In this document: piece by piece, positions 26,659-35,096 of the stretch
Position numbering within the stretch: position 1 is the first letter of the stretch
Layout of the letters: the number at the start of each line of letters is the position of its first letter
NCBI GenBank assembly: GCA_965369375.1
Contig: CBDUQN010000006.1
Coordinates: 11,048 to 75,047, forward strand
Length of the DNA stretch: 64,000 bases
Origin: CBDUQN01 sp965369375
Lineage (GTDB): Bacteria; Krumholzibacteriota; Krumholzibacteriia; Krumholzibacteriales; Krumholzibacteriaceae
Direction of reading: 5' to 3'
Notes under the pieces: generated by a model
Told to the model about the DNA's origin: nothing
The model's database searches: none
What the model saw: the letters and a program-made list of their open reading frames with translations, nothing else
Made by a program: the position numbers and the translations under genes

Positions 26659-27861
26659 TTGAGGAAGAAGACGCTCGAGGATGTAGAGCTGAAAGGACGA
26701 AGGGTCCTGATGCGTGTCGATTTCAACGTCCCGCTATTAAAGGACGGTGATGTGGCGGATGATACGAGGATACGGGCGGCGCTGCCGAGCATCGAATATG
26801 CCGCCGGGGCGGGTGCATCGATCGTCCTCGTTTCTCATCTCGGGAGGCCGAAGGGCAAGAAGGATCCCAACCTGAGCCTCAAGATCGTCGCCTACCGGCT
26901 CAGTGAGCTCACCGATTGTCCGGTGAAATTCTCCGAAGACTGCATCGGAGACGAGGCCGAACGGAAGGTCGGGGCGCTGCTCGCCGGCGAGATTCTTCTC
27001 CTCGAAAACGTCAGGTTCTACACCGAGGAAACCGATAACGACCCTGATTTCGCCCGCAAACTTGCCGGGTACGGCGATGTCTTTGTCAATGACGCCTTCG
27101 GAACGGCTCATCGCGCACATGCATCGACGGTGGGGGTGACCGAGTACTTCGATGAGAAGGTTGCCGGATTTCTCCTGACCAAGGAGATCGAGGTTCTCGA
27201 AGGGCTGATTGGAAAGCCGAAGCATCCCTTTGTTGCGGTGATGGGAGGGGCGAAGGTTTCGGGGAAGATCGATCTCATCAAGAACCTCCTCGGAAAGGTC
27301 GACCGGATTCTGATAGGAGGCGCCATGGCGTATACCTTTTTCAAGGCCGTCGGCCTCGAGATCGGACATTCGCTCCTCGAAGAGGAGCTCCTGCCGCTGT
27401 GCAGGGAACTGATGGATTCTGCCGGCACGGGAGAGAAACGTCAGATCTACCTACCAGTCGATTGTGTCGTCGCCAAAGAGATAAAGAACAGCGCAGAGCA
27501 CAAGATGGTGTCCACCGGGGATATACCGGAAGAGTGGGTCGGTGTCGATATCGGAGAGAAGACCGTCGAAGTCTTTCGAGGGGAACTCGAGGGGGCGAAG
27601 ACCGTCTTCTGGAACGGCCCGATGGGCGTTTTCGAGATGTCGAACTTCGCGTCGGGCACAAAGAGGATCGCGAAGATCATCGCGGATTTGACTCAGCGTG
27701 GCGCCTCGACCGTCGTCGGCGGCGGTGACAGTGTCGCCGCTTTGAATCAACTCCATCTGAGGGATAAAATCACGCACATATCAACCGGCGGCGGCGCTTC
27801 TCTCGAGCTCCTCGAAGGCAAGAAACTTCCCGGTGTCGAGGCGCTCAGTGACACGCAGTGA
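26659..27861 (+). CDS. pgk: Phosphoglycerate kinase
   Basis: 400 residues. N-terminal substrate site KGRRVLMRVDFNVPLL (here GRRVLMRVDFNVPL) and LVSHLGRPKGKKD, then FVNDAFGTAHRAHAS, a hinge region and the nucleotide domain with VMGGAKVSGKIDLI and GGGDSVAAL. It moves phosphate from 1,3-bisphosphoglycerate to ADP. TTG start at 26659 behind AGGAGG. Stop 9 bp before tpiA. Confidence 0.97.
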   Translation: MRKKTLEDVELKGRRVLMRVDFNVPLLKDGDVADDTRIRAALPSIEYAAGAGASIVLVSHLGRPKGKKDPNLSLKIVAYRLSELTDCPVKFSEDCIGDEAERKVGALLAGEILLLENVRFYTEETDNDPDFARKLAGYGDVFVNDAFGTAHRAHASTVGVTEYFDEKVAGFLLTKEIEVLEGLIGKPKHPFVAVMGGAKVSGKIDLIKNLLGKVDRILIGGAMAYTFFKAVGLEIGHSLLEEELLPLCRELMDSAGTGEKRQIYLPVDCVVAKEIKNSAEHKMVSTGDIPEEWVGVDIGEKTVEVFRGELEGAKTVFWNGPMGVFEMSNFASGTKRIAKIIADLTQRGASTVVGGGDSVAALNQLHLRDKITHISTGGGASLELLEGKKLPGVEALSDTQ

Positions 27862-27870
27862 GGTGCGAAC

Positions 27871-28638
27871 ATGCGAAGAACGATAATCGCCGGTAACTGG
27901 AAAATGAACAAGGATCATCGTGAGGGGGCTGCCCTCGCGAGAGAGATTCGCGATGGCGTGAAGGGAAGAGAAATCGCGTCTGAGATCGTCCTGATCCCAC
28001 CATTTACGACCCTGCCGGATGTGAGCCGTGAGCTCGAGGGCTCCGGCATAATGATCGGCGGACAGAACCTCTACCACGAGGAAAGAGGAGCGTATACGGG
28101 GGAAATATCGGGTCTCATGCTCCGTGCCGTCGGCTGCACGTACGTTCTCGTCGGCCATTCGGAGAGAAGGCATGTGATAGGTGAAGGAGGGGAGCTGCTC
28201 GCAAAGAAGCTCAGGGCCGCGCTCGTGTCCGATCTCATGCCGATCCTGTGTGTCGGGGAACTTCTCGAGGAACGTGAAGCCGGCAAGGCGGGCGATGTCG
28301 TTATCAAGCAGCTGGTCGAGGTGCTCGATGGACTCGCGCCCGGTGAGTTCTCGCGGGTCGTCATCGCATACGAACCCGTGTGGGCGATCGGTACGGGAAA
28401 GACGGCGACGTGTCAAGACGCATCCGAGATGCATGCCGTGATCCGGTCCCGTGTAGAGAAGATGTTCGGATCAGAGGCGGCGCAGGAGACGCCCGTTCTC
28501 TACGGCGGCAGCGTCAAACCGCAGAATGCGGCGGAGTTGCTCAGTGACAGCGAAATCGACGGCGTTCTCGTCGGCGGCGCCTCGCTCGAGGCCGCATCCT
28601 TCATCGGGATCATCTTTCCCACACCCAGAGACAAATAA
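27871..28638 (+). CDS. tpiA: Triosephosphate isomerase
   Basis: 255 residues. Start GNWKMNKDH with the substrate Asn and Lys, catalytic His96 in GHSERRH and catalytic Glu168 in AYEPVWAIGTGKTA, with the phosphate-gripping loop after it and YGGSVKPQNAAELL near the end. It interconverts the two triose phosphates made by the aldolase encoded upstream. ATG at 27871. Confidence 0.97.
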   Translation: MRRTIIAGNWKMNKDHREGAALAREIRDGVKGREIASEIVLIPPFTTLPDVSRELEGSGIMIGGQNLYHEERGAYTGEISGLMLRAVGCTYVLVGHSERRHVIGEGGELLAKKLRAALVSDLMPILCVGELLEEREAGKAGDVVIKQLVEVLDGLAPGEFSRVVIAYEPVWAIGTGKTATCQDASEMHAVIRSRVEKMFGSEAAQETPVLYGGSVKPQNAAELLSDSEIDGVLVGGASLEAASFIGIIFPTPRDK

Positions 28639-28694
28639 GTTGACTGCAGCCCGTTTTTTCATTAAACTAATTCTTTGATAAGGTTGGTGATACG

Positions 28695-29099
28695 ATGCTT
28701 TTTAGCGTATTCATAACGATCCATGTCATAACGTGTGTGCTGTTGATTATCGTGGTCCTCATGCAGTCGAGCAAGGGTGGGGGTCTCTCCGGCTCTTTCG
28801 GCGGCATGGGTGGCCAGACGATTTTCGGTGGGCGTGAGACGGCCACATTCCTGAGCAAGCTGACAACATATCTTGCTGTTATATTTATGGTTACGTCTCT
28901 CACGCTGGCGTTCCTCTCTGCCGGCAGGGGTGGTATTGAGCAGAGCAGCGCCCTGCGGAGGGCCGCCCAGCGGCAGCAGCAGTGGGGAACTATAGTTCCT
29001 GAGGAGCAAAAGGATCTGGACGAGATTCTCCAGCCTCCCGTTACCGAAGAGGGAACCGAAGGAGCAGAAAACGCAGCCGACAGCCTGAGAACAGAATGA
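28695..29099 (+). CDS. secG: Preprotein translocase subunit SecG
   Basis: 134 residues. Two membrane helices (about 3-22 and 54-72) flank the SecG loop VLMQSSKGGGLSGSFGGMGGQTIFG. The tail after about residue 80 is a Gln/Glu-rich extension longer than in E. coli. SecG helps SecYE move proteins. The location after tpiA is common in bacteria. Confidence 0.95.
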   Translation: MLFSVFITIHVITCVLLIIVVLMQSSKGGGLSGSFGGMGGQTIFGGRETATFLSKLTTYLAVIFMVTSLTLAFLSAGRGGIEQSSALRRAAQRQQQWGTIVPEEQKDLDEILQPPVTEEGTEGAENAADSLRTE

Positions 29100-29140
29100 T
29101 CGGGCGTTTCTATTCTACATAAACATTGAATGATCATTGT

Positions 29141-29224
29141 GCCGGGATGGTGGAACTGGTAGACACGCTACTTTGAGGGGGTAGTGGGCGAAAGCCTGTG
29201 CGGGTTCGAGTCCCGCTCCCGGCA
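29141..29224 (+). tRNA. tRNA-Leu (anticodon GAG)
   Basis: Class II tRNA. The acceptor arm GCCGGGA (29141-29147) pairs with TCCCGGC (29217-29223), with discriminator A at 29224. The anticodon loop TTGAGGG gives GAG at 29175-29177. A long variable arm GGC-GAAA-GCC and the T arm GCGGG-TTCGAGT-CCCGC follow. The 3' CCA is not encoded. Confidence 0.97.
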
Positions 29225-29245
29225 TTACATTCCCCGGTGTTCGAG

Positions 29246-29278
29246 ACGCGGGTGGCGTAACCCGCGTTTTTCTTTTTT
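29246..29278 (+). terminator. Intrinsic terminator after tRNA-Leu
   Basis: A perfect eight-base stem ACGCGGGT / ACCCGCGT (29246-29253 and 29260-29267), loop GGCGTA, and then TTTTCTTTTTT. Confidence 0.94.
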
Positions 29279-29364
29279 GCGTTGTCTAATACCGCCCCTG
29301 CATCTATAGTGAATTCGAAGAAAACCGGGAAACGTGCTGGTCCTGCCAGAAGGGGGAGATAATC

Positions 29365-30780
29365 ATGAAATCGATATTGCTGATACTCGTCATCACGTCG
29401 CTGCTTGCGGCAGCGCTGCATGCCGAAACGGTAAAAAGCACCGCGGCGGATCGCAAGGATGTGTCCGTGACGATTTACAACAGGAACCTGGGGCTTGTGC
29501 GCGAGGTCCGAACGCTGTCTATTCCATCGGGAACGGTTTCGCTCGAATTCCGCGATGTCGCTTCAGAGATCAACGCCAAGTCGGTGCGGGTCGAGGCGAT
29601 CAAGGGGCTGCCGGGATTCACTATTCTTGAACAAAATTACGAGTTCGATCTCATGAGCCCGGAAAAGCTCATGGAGAAATATGTGGGACGGAGCGTCGAG
29701 CTCATGGTGAAACACCCCCGGACGGGGGCCGAAACGGTGTTCGCGGCCGAGCTGCTCAGCATGAAGGGAGGTCCGGTGTACCGGATCGACGGAAAGATCC
29801 ACGTTGGTCATCCCGGCAGGGTGGTTCTGCCTGAGATCCCGGGCAACCTGATATCGCGACCGACGCTCATCTGGCTCGTCGACGGAAAAGGGGGCAAGGG
29901 TGAAATCGAAGCTTCTTATCTTACTTCCGGAATGGGATGGCGGGCGGATTACGTGGCACTTCTCGGCAAGAAAGACGATGCGATGGATGTCACCGCCTGG
30001 GTGACATTGACGAATACGAGCGGGGCAGGCTATGAAGACGCAAAGCTGAAACTCGTGGCCGGCGAGATCCACCGGGCGGAGCAGAGAAGGCCGAAAGCGA
30101 GGGGGATATATATGGTGGAGGCTCCCGCCGAAATGGAAATGGCCGAAGAAGAGCTCTTCGAGTACCATCTCTACACCCTTCCGAGACGGACGACGATCAA
30201 GGATAACCAGACAAAGCAGGTCGAGCTCCTGCGGGCGAACGAGGTGGGTGTGTCGAAGGAGTACGTTCTTCCGCTGAAATTCCACCATTTCGGCATGCCG
30301 AGAACGGTAACGGGCGAACCGGTCAAGGAGAAGATCGTGGTTCTTCTCAGTTTCGAGAACACGAAAAAGAACAATCTCGGCGTACCGCTCCCGCAGGGTA
30401 TTTTCCGCTTTTACAAGAGAGATTCCGAGGGGAATCTGCAGCTCATCGGCGAGGATCGGATCGATCATACACCGAAAGGCGAGAAGATAACGCTGACGCT
30501 CGGGAAGGCGTTTGATATCGTGGCCGAACGGTCGTTAACGGATTACGAGGTAATAAGCAAGGGAAAGGTATATGAGTATGCCGTCAAGGTGACGCTTCGC
30601 AACGCCAAGAAAGAGGATATCACGGTGAAGGTGCTCGAACAGGTGAGGGGTGACTGGAAAATCTTGAGCGCAAGTCACGATTACGAGAAAGAGTCGGTGG
30701 CGCACATACGGTTTCTCGTGCCCGTCGGCAAGGAGGGAAGATCCGAGCTGACCTACCGCATCCGAATCAAGGAATTCTAG
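29365..30780 (+). CDS. DUF4139 domain-containing exported protein
   Basis: 471 residues with a signal peptide (about 1-20, ending LHA). The beginning RKDVSVTIYNRNLGLVREVR and the middle segment YLTSGMGWRADYVALL followed by VTLTNTSGAGYEDAKLKLVAG are typical of DUF4139 proteins. The C-terminal half is beta-rich. The function is not known; the family is common in FCB bacteria and Proteobacteria and is probably periplasmic. ATG at 29365 after GGGGGAG. It stands alone behind the tRNA terminator. Confidence 0.85.
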   Translation: MKSILLILVITSLLAAALHAETVKSTAADRKDVSVTIYNRNLGLVREVRTLSIPSGTVSLEFRDVASEINAKSVRVEAIKGLPGFTILEQNYEFDLMSPEKLMEKYVGRSVELMVKHPRTGAETVFAAELLSMKGGPVYRIDGKIHVGHPGRVVLPEIPGNLISRPTLIWLVDGKGGKGEIEASYLTSGMGWRADYVALLGKKDDAMDVTAWVTLTNTSGAGYEDAKLKLVAGEIHRAEQRRPKARGIYMVEAPAEMEMAEEELFEYHLYTLPRRTTIKDNQTKQVELLRANEVGVSKEYVLPLKFHHFGMPRTVTGEPVKEKIVVLLSFENTKKNNLGVPLPQGIFRFYKRDSEGNLQLIGEDRIDHTPKGEKITLTLGKAFDIVAERSLTDYEVISKGKVYEYAVKVTLRNAKKEDITVKVLEQVRGDWKILSASHDYEKESVAHIRFLVPVGKEGRSELTYRIRIKEF

Positions 30781-30868
30781 ACGGAGAATAAATTTCTTTA
30801 CTCACACGGGGCAGTTGGATTACGCTCATCGGCGCAGTAAGATTTGAAGAGAGGAGAGATTTTAAACA

Positions 30869-31366
30869 GTGACTGGCTTTATCGAAACACACGCGAGTCT
30901 GTTCATCATGATCTCACTCGGTCTCGGGATCGCCGCCCTCGTCGTCGTACTGGTCCTTCTCCGTGAAGTGTGGCGCTTGCGCCAGCCTTTCAAGGCGATG
31001 GCCACGTTGTACGAGGGCAAGGGCACTGATCAGGCGCTCGAAAAGCTTCTCAAGGGGGTTGATGAGAACCGTGAATTCATCCGAGGTCATTCGGATGAAT
31101 TGAAGCAGGTCTATGCGATGCTCAACGGGTGTTTTTGCGCGATTGGGCTTGTCAAGTACAACGCCTTTGATGACGTGGGAGGTAACCAGAGCTATTCGCT
31201 CTGCATGCTGACGAAGGAACAAAACGGCGTCATTTTGACGAACCTCGTCGGGAGGAACGCCACACGCGGCTACGCGCTCGATGTCATTGAAGGCAAACCG
31301 TCACGGAAACTGAGCGATGAGGAGGAAGAATCCCTCGGGCATGCCCGGAAATCGCTCGAGGCGTAA
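30869..31366 (+). CDS. DUF4446 family membrane protein
   Basis: 165 residues. An N-terminal membrane helix (about 11-32) and a short helical linker lead to the family core VKYNAFDDVGGNQSYSLCML, then GVILTNLVGRN and a C-terminal LSDEEEES segment. The family is known mostly from Firmicutes, Chloroflexi and Cyanobacteria; no function is established. GTG at 30869. Convergent with the rhomboid gene downstream. Confidence 0.85.
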   Translation: MTGFIETHASLFIMISLGLGIAALVVVLVLLREVWRLRQPFKAMATLYEGKGTDQALEKLLKGVDENREFIRGHSDELKQVYAMLNGCFCAIGLVKYNAFDDVGGNQSYSLCMLTKEQNGVILTNLVGRNATRGYALDVIEGKPSRKLSDEEEESLGHARKSLEA

Positions 31367-31410
31367 GCGCAGCGGCGCCCTGCGATTCTTTCGGCTGTTC
31401 GCTGATAATT

Positions 31411-31464
31411 CCGGTCGGTGTTTTTCGACCGGTCGGTGTTTTTCGACCGGTCAGTGTTTTTCGG
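31411..31464. repeat. 18-bp tandem repeat at the end of the second rhomboid gene
   Basis: The unit CCGGTCGGTGTTTTTCGA occurs at 31411-31428 and 31429-31446 and, with two changes, at 31447-31464, followed by a further partial TGTTTTTCGA. The last copies encode the C-terminus (NTEKH, stop) of the minus-strand rhomboid gene. Each repeat junction forms a hairpin with stem CCGGTCG/CGACCGG (31411-31432 and 31429-31450). These lie between two convergent genes and could stop transcription in both directions. Confidence 0.9.
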
Positions 31465-32263
31465 TGTTTTTCGAGTAGTTTTCGAGGATTCTCTTCTCTG
31501 TTTCCGTCAGATTCTCATATCCCTTCGCTGAGATCTTGTCGAGGATGGAATCTATCTTTTTTGAATTGTAGCCTTCTGTTGCGCGCCTCTCATTGCGGTC
31601 GATCTTAATCTTGATCGGCATTTTTCTCGCGATATTCCGGAACCAGTTCCAGAGCTTCCGGGTTTGATAATCGTTGCGCAGAAATATGAGACCCGCTATG
31701 GCCCCTCCTAGGTGAGCAAGGTGCGCGATGCCGTCGCGCCCGCCGAGTCCGTACAAGAGCTCGAGAATGGTCAAGACGATTATGAGCGTGCGGGCCTTGA
31801 CGGGAAATACGCCCATGACCAAGATGGTGTTGTGCGGAAACCAGAGCGCGTAGGCGAGCAATATGCCGTACCCCGCGGCGGAAGCTCCTATTGTCGGGCC
31901 GTAGAAATGGGTTATGAATTGCAGCGCAACACCTCCCAGACCGCAGACGAAGTAGTATTTCAGGAAACGGCTGCTTCCCCAAACACCCTCGAGGGGGGTT
32001 CCGAACATCCAGACTACAAACATGTTGATAGCGAGATGGAAGAAACCTCCGTGCAGGAACATGTGTGTGACAATTTGCCAAATATACCCTCTTGTCACTA
32101 CCTGCCGTGGGGTGAGAGCGAAAAAATCGATGAAGCCGGTTTTCATCAGGAGGATCTGGAGCACAAAAACGGCGGCATTTATGATTATCAGCTTCTTCAC
32201 GACGCCTCCGCGCCAGAAGTCCGCTAGCGGATTGCCGGATTGTCTGTGGTAGTATTGGGACAT
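31451..32263 (-). CDS. Rhomboid family intramembrane serine protease
   Basis: 270 residues. Six-helix rhomboid core with His71, His76 and Asn80 in HGGFFHLAIN, the putative nucleophile Ser128 and the catalytic His184 in HLGGAIAG. The serine motif is GASA, not the usual GASG; Ser and His are both kept, so it may still be active. A basic, helical C-terminal tail of about 70 residues follows. The start ATG (complement of 32261-32263) lies behind GAGAGGAT; the frame is open 25 codons further upstream. The C-terminus runs into a tandem repeat. Confidence 0.88.
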   Translation of the reverse strand: MSQYYHRQSGNPLADFWRGGVVKKLIIINAAVFVLQILLMKTGFIDFFALTPRQVVTRGYIWQIVTHMFLHGGFFHLAINMFVVWMFGTPLEGVWGSSRFLKYYFVCGLGGVALQFITHFYGPTIGASAAGYGILLAYALWFPHNTILVMGVFPVKARTLIIVLTILELLYGLGGRDGIAHLAHLGGAIAGLIFLRNDYQTRKLWNWFRNIARKMPIKIKIDRNERRATEGYNSKKIDSILDKISAKGYENLTETEKRILENYSKNTEKH

Positions 32264-32397
32264 GGATCTATCCTCTCCCTCTATAAATTGTTTGTATGAT
32301 AATAAACAATTTATTCGATTCCGGCAACTGAAAGGCACTCATTTTGCTCTCGACCTGAGGGAGATCCTGTAGTATCTTCCGGGAGAGGTGATGCATC

Positions 32398-33282
32398 GTG
32401 CTTAGGCTGTTGTTTTTATTGATAGTTATGGTGGTGATTGCGGCGACCGGGCTGCAAGCCAGAATATGGTACGTCGTTCCGGATGGGAGCGGAGACGCCC
32501 CCACGATCCAGGCGGCCGTCGATTCGTCGGCGACCGGTGATCAAATCCTGATAGAGGGCGGGCAATACTTTGAAGAAAATATCGTTATAGACGGCAAAGA
32601 TGTCCTGCTCGATGCCTCTTCCGGCATCATTTATATAATTGCACCGACGCACGGGAGCGGGACGGGTTTCGTTATCAGGAACGTGACCGCCGGCTTTACG
32701 CTGAACAGCTTTAATATTTCCGGCTATGCGGCCGCTGTAGTAATCGAGGATGCATCGCCGGGCGTCAATTTCTTGACCGTGACGGACTGCACGGAAGGTA
32801 TCAGGATCACCGGGGCCGCCTCCGCGCCGTACCTGACCTACTCGCTCATCGATTCCTGCGGTACGGGATACGAGATCCAGCAGGGAAGCAGTGTTACGGT
32901 TCAAAATCATACGATAGTCAACTGCGCGGCGGGATTGAGAGTCTCCGCCGGCAGCGTGTCACTCGTTCGAAACATCATCTATGGTTCCGATCTCGGGCTC
33001 GATTGCGGCGGCACGGTAACACTCGAATGCAATAATTTCTACAATAACATCAGCGATTACTCCGGCTGCTCACCCGGAGCGACCGATTTCTATACCGATC
33101 CGATATTCTGCTTCCTGACGCCTCCTTCTCCCGCCGAGTACTACCTGCATCAGGATTCACCGTGCTTAACCGGGGCCAATCCATGCGGCGGGAGGATCGG
33201 CACTTTCACCGGCTATTTCGGCTGCACAGGGGAAGGTGTCGAGGAGAAGTCGTGGGGCGCAATAAAGCTGATATACGACTGA
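32398..33282 (+). CDS. Exported right-handed beta-helix protein (pectate-lyase/NosD-like fold)
   Basis: 294 residues with a signal peptide (about 1-18). It opens with WYVVPDGSGDAPTIQAAVDS, the standard start of parallel beta-helix proteins, followed by repeating turns rich in Gly, Asn, Ile and Val (VVIEDASPGVNFLTVTDC, SVTVQNHTIVNCAAGL). Cysteines are frequent and may pair. There is no sign of a sorting domain. Such proteins bind or cut polysaccharides or serve as surface scaffolds; I cannot tell which. GTG at 32398 after GGGAGAGG; the nearby ATG at 32391 reads into a stop. Confidence 0.75.
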   Translation: MLRLLFLLIVMVVIAATGLQARIWYVVPDGSGDAPTIQAAVDSSATGDQILIEGGQYFEENIVIDGKDVLLDASSGIIYIIAPTHGSGTGFVIRNVTAGFTLNSFNISGYAAAVVIEDASPGVNFLTVTDCTEGIRITGAASAPYLTYSLIDSCGTGYEIQQGSSVTVQNHTIVNCAAGLRVSAGSVSLVRNIIYGSDLGLDCGGTVTLECNNFYNNISDYSGCSPGATDFYTDPIFCFLTPPSPAEYYLHQDSPCLTGANPCGGRIGTFTGYFGCTGEGVEEKSWGAIKLIYD

Positions 33283-33333
33283 GCTGTTCCTGACAAGATC
33301 ATTTGAATTCCATTACGTGAAAAGGAGTGTTTC

Positions 33334-35061
33334 ATGCCGAAGGTACCGGCGGCGCTGTATGCATTTCTCGCGGCAATTGCGATCATTGTCGTAGCGCATC
33401 CTGTTGCGGAAACCGGAGCATGCGCGCGAGAGAGGGAGAATGCAAGAGTGGAAACCATTTTCTATAATGCACGAATCTATACGATGGATAGCGGGATGCC
33501 CGAGGCGCAGGCTATCGCGGTTGGGGGAGGAAGGATCATCGCCGTCGGCGGCAGCGACGCGGTCATCAGCAGAGCGGGGGCGACCGCCAAACGCATTGAT
33601 TTGAAAGGGCGCACCGTTCTTCCCGGTTTCATAGACGCCCATGCCCATTTTCTCGGATACGCGAAGAATATTGTTCGCTTAGATCTCGTCGGCACGAGAT
33701 CTTTCGATGAGGTTCTCGAGCGGGTTGCGCGCAGGGCTGCAGAGACCGCGCCTGAAGAATGGATTCGGGGGCGGGGATGGGATCAGAACGATTGGCCCGA
33801 GGACCGGTACCCTCACAGAAGCGAGCTCGATGCCGTCGCCCCCGACAATCCTGTGTATCTCGTAAGAATCTGCGGTCACGCCGCCGTGGTCAACTCCGCC
33901 GCCCTGCGCATGGCGAATATTACACGGGAAACCCCGGATCCCCCCGGGGGCGCGATCCTGCGGGACGAACAGGGCGAGCCGACGGGCGTGTTGATCGACA
34001 AGGCTGAGGAGCTTATCACGAAGAAAATACCGCCGCTCGGCCGCGAGGAGAAGAAACGGCTGCTCGTCGAGGCGGCGCACCGGTGTCTCTCGGTGGGTCT
34101 TGTGGGAGTGCATGAGATGGGTATCTCGAGCGAAACGGTTTCGATATACCGTGAGCTCTGCGAGGAGGAAACGCTCCCGTTCAGGATTACCGCATACTAC
34201 GACTACGACGCGACGGACCTCGACAGTATGCTCGATGAGGGGCCGATACGGGGATACGCCGACGATCATTTTTCGCTCATTGGTGTGAAACACTATATCG
34301 ACGGCTCGCTCGGCGCCCGGAGCGCAGCCCTTCTCGAGGACTATTCGGATGAACCGGGGAACAGGGGGTTGCTTATTGTGGAGCAGGACGAGTTGTACCG
34401 CAGTATCGAGAAGTGCCACCGCAAGGGGTTTCAGGTGGCCGTCCATGCCATCGGCGATCGCGGCAACCGCGTCGTTCTCGATGCCTACGAGAAGTTGCTC
34501 GCCGCGCATCCGAGAGAAGATGCTCGGCACCGTATAGAGCACGCCCAGGTCGTATCGCTGACCGATGTCCCACGTTTCGCCGCCCTCGGCGTGATCCCGT
34601 CGATGCAGTTCACCCACTGCACTTCCGATATGCCCTGGGCCGGTGCGCGTCTCGGGGAGAATCGTCTCGAGGGATCCTACGCCTGGAGATACTTCCTCTC
34701 GGCCGGGTGCCGTATTCCGGGTGGTTCGGACTTTCCCGTGGAATCGATAAACCCGCTCCTCGGTGTATACGCGGCGGTGACGAGAAGGGATCTCGACGGA
34801 AATCCTCCCGGTGGATGGTTTCCCGAACAGGTCCTGACAAGAGAGGAAGCGGTAAGAGCATTTACCGTCGACGCCGCTTATGCGGTGCACGAGGAAACGA
34901 GCAGGGGGACGCTGACCGAGGGTAAGCTGGCCGATTTTGTCGTTCTCTCGGATGATGTCATGAGTATTTCGCCGGAGGCTATTCCACACATCAAAGTTCT
35001 CGCAACGGTATTGGGCGGGGAGATCGTATATGACAAAGAGGGATTTACGGGAAAACGGTGA
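33334..35061 (+). CDS. Amidohydrolase family protein, YtcJ-like, exported
   Basis: 575 residues. The N-terminus has a hydrophobic signal-like segment (about 6-24). The metal-dependent hydrolase fold begins with LPGFIDAHAHFLGY (HxH metal ligands) and continues with HYIDGSLGARSAALL, VAVHAIGDRGNRVVLDAYE, RIEHAQVV and GGSDFPVESINPLL. Members of this subfamily hydrolyse amide or formamide bonds of varied small molecules. The substrate is unknown, and a periplasmic or extracellular location is suggested by the leader. ATG at 33334 after AAAAGGAG. Confidence 0.9.
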   Translation: MPKVPAALYAFLAAIAIIVVAHPVAETGACARERENARVETIFYNARIYTMDSGMPEAQAIAVGGGRIIAVGGSDAVISRAGATAKRIDLKGRTVLPGFIDAHAHFLGYAKNIVRLDLVGTRSFDEVLERVARRAAETAPEEWIRGRGWDQNDWPEDRYPHRSELDAVAPDNPVYLVRICGHAAVVNSAALRMANITRETPDPPGGAILRDEQGEPTGVLIDKAEELITKKIPPLGREEKKRLLVEAAHRCLSVGLVGVHEMGISSETVSIYRELCEEETLPFRITAYYDYDATDLDSMLDEGPIRGYADDHFSLIGVKHYIDGSLGARSAALLEDYSDEPGNRGLLIVEQDELYRSIEKCHRKGFQVAVHAIGDRGNRVVLDAYEKLLAAHPREDARHRIEHAQVVSLTDVPRFAALGVIPSMQFTHCTSDMPWAGARLGENRLEGSYAWRYFLSAGCRIPGGSDFPVESINPLLGVYAAVTRRDLDGNPPGGWFPEQVLTREEAVRAFTVDAAYAVHEETSRGTLTEGKLADFVVLSDDVMSISPEAIPHIKVLATVLGGEIVYDKEGFTGKR

Positions 35062-35096
35062 GCCTCCCGATCCCGGGCATGCTGTATCATCGACTA

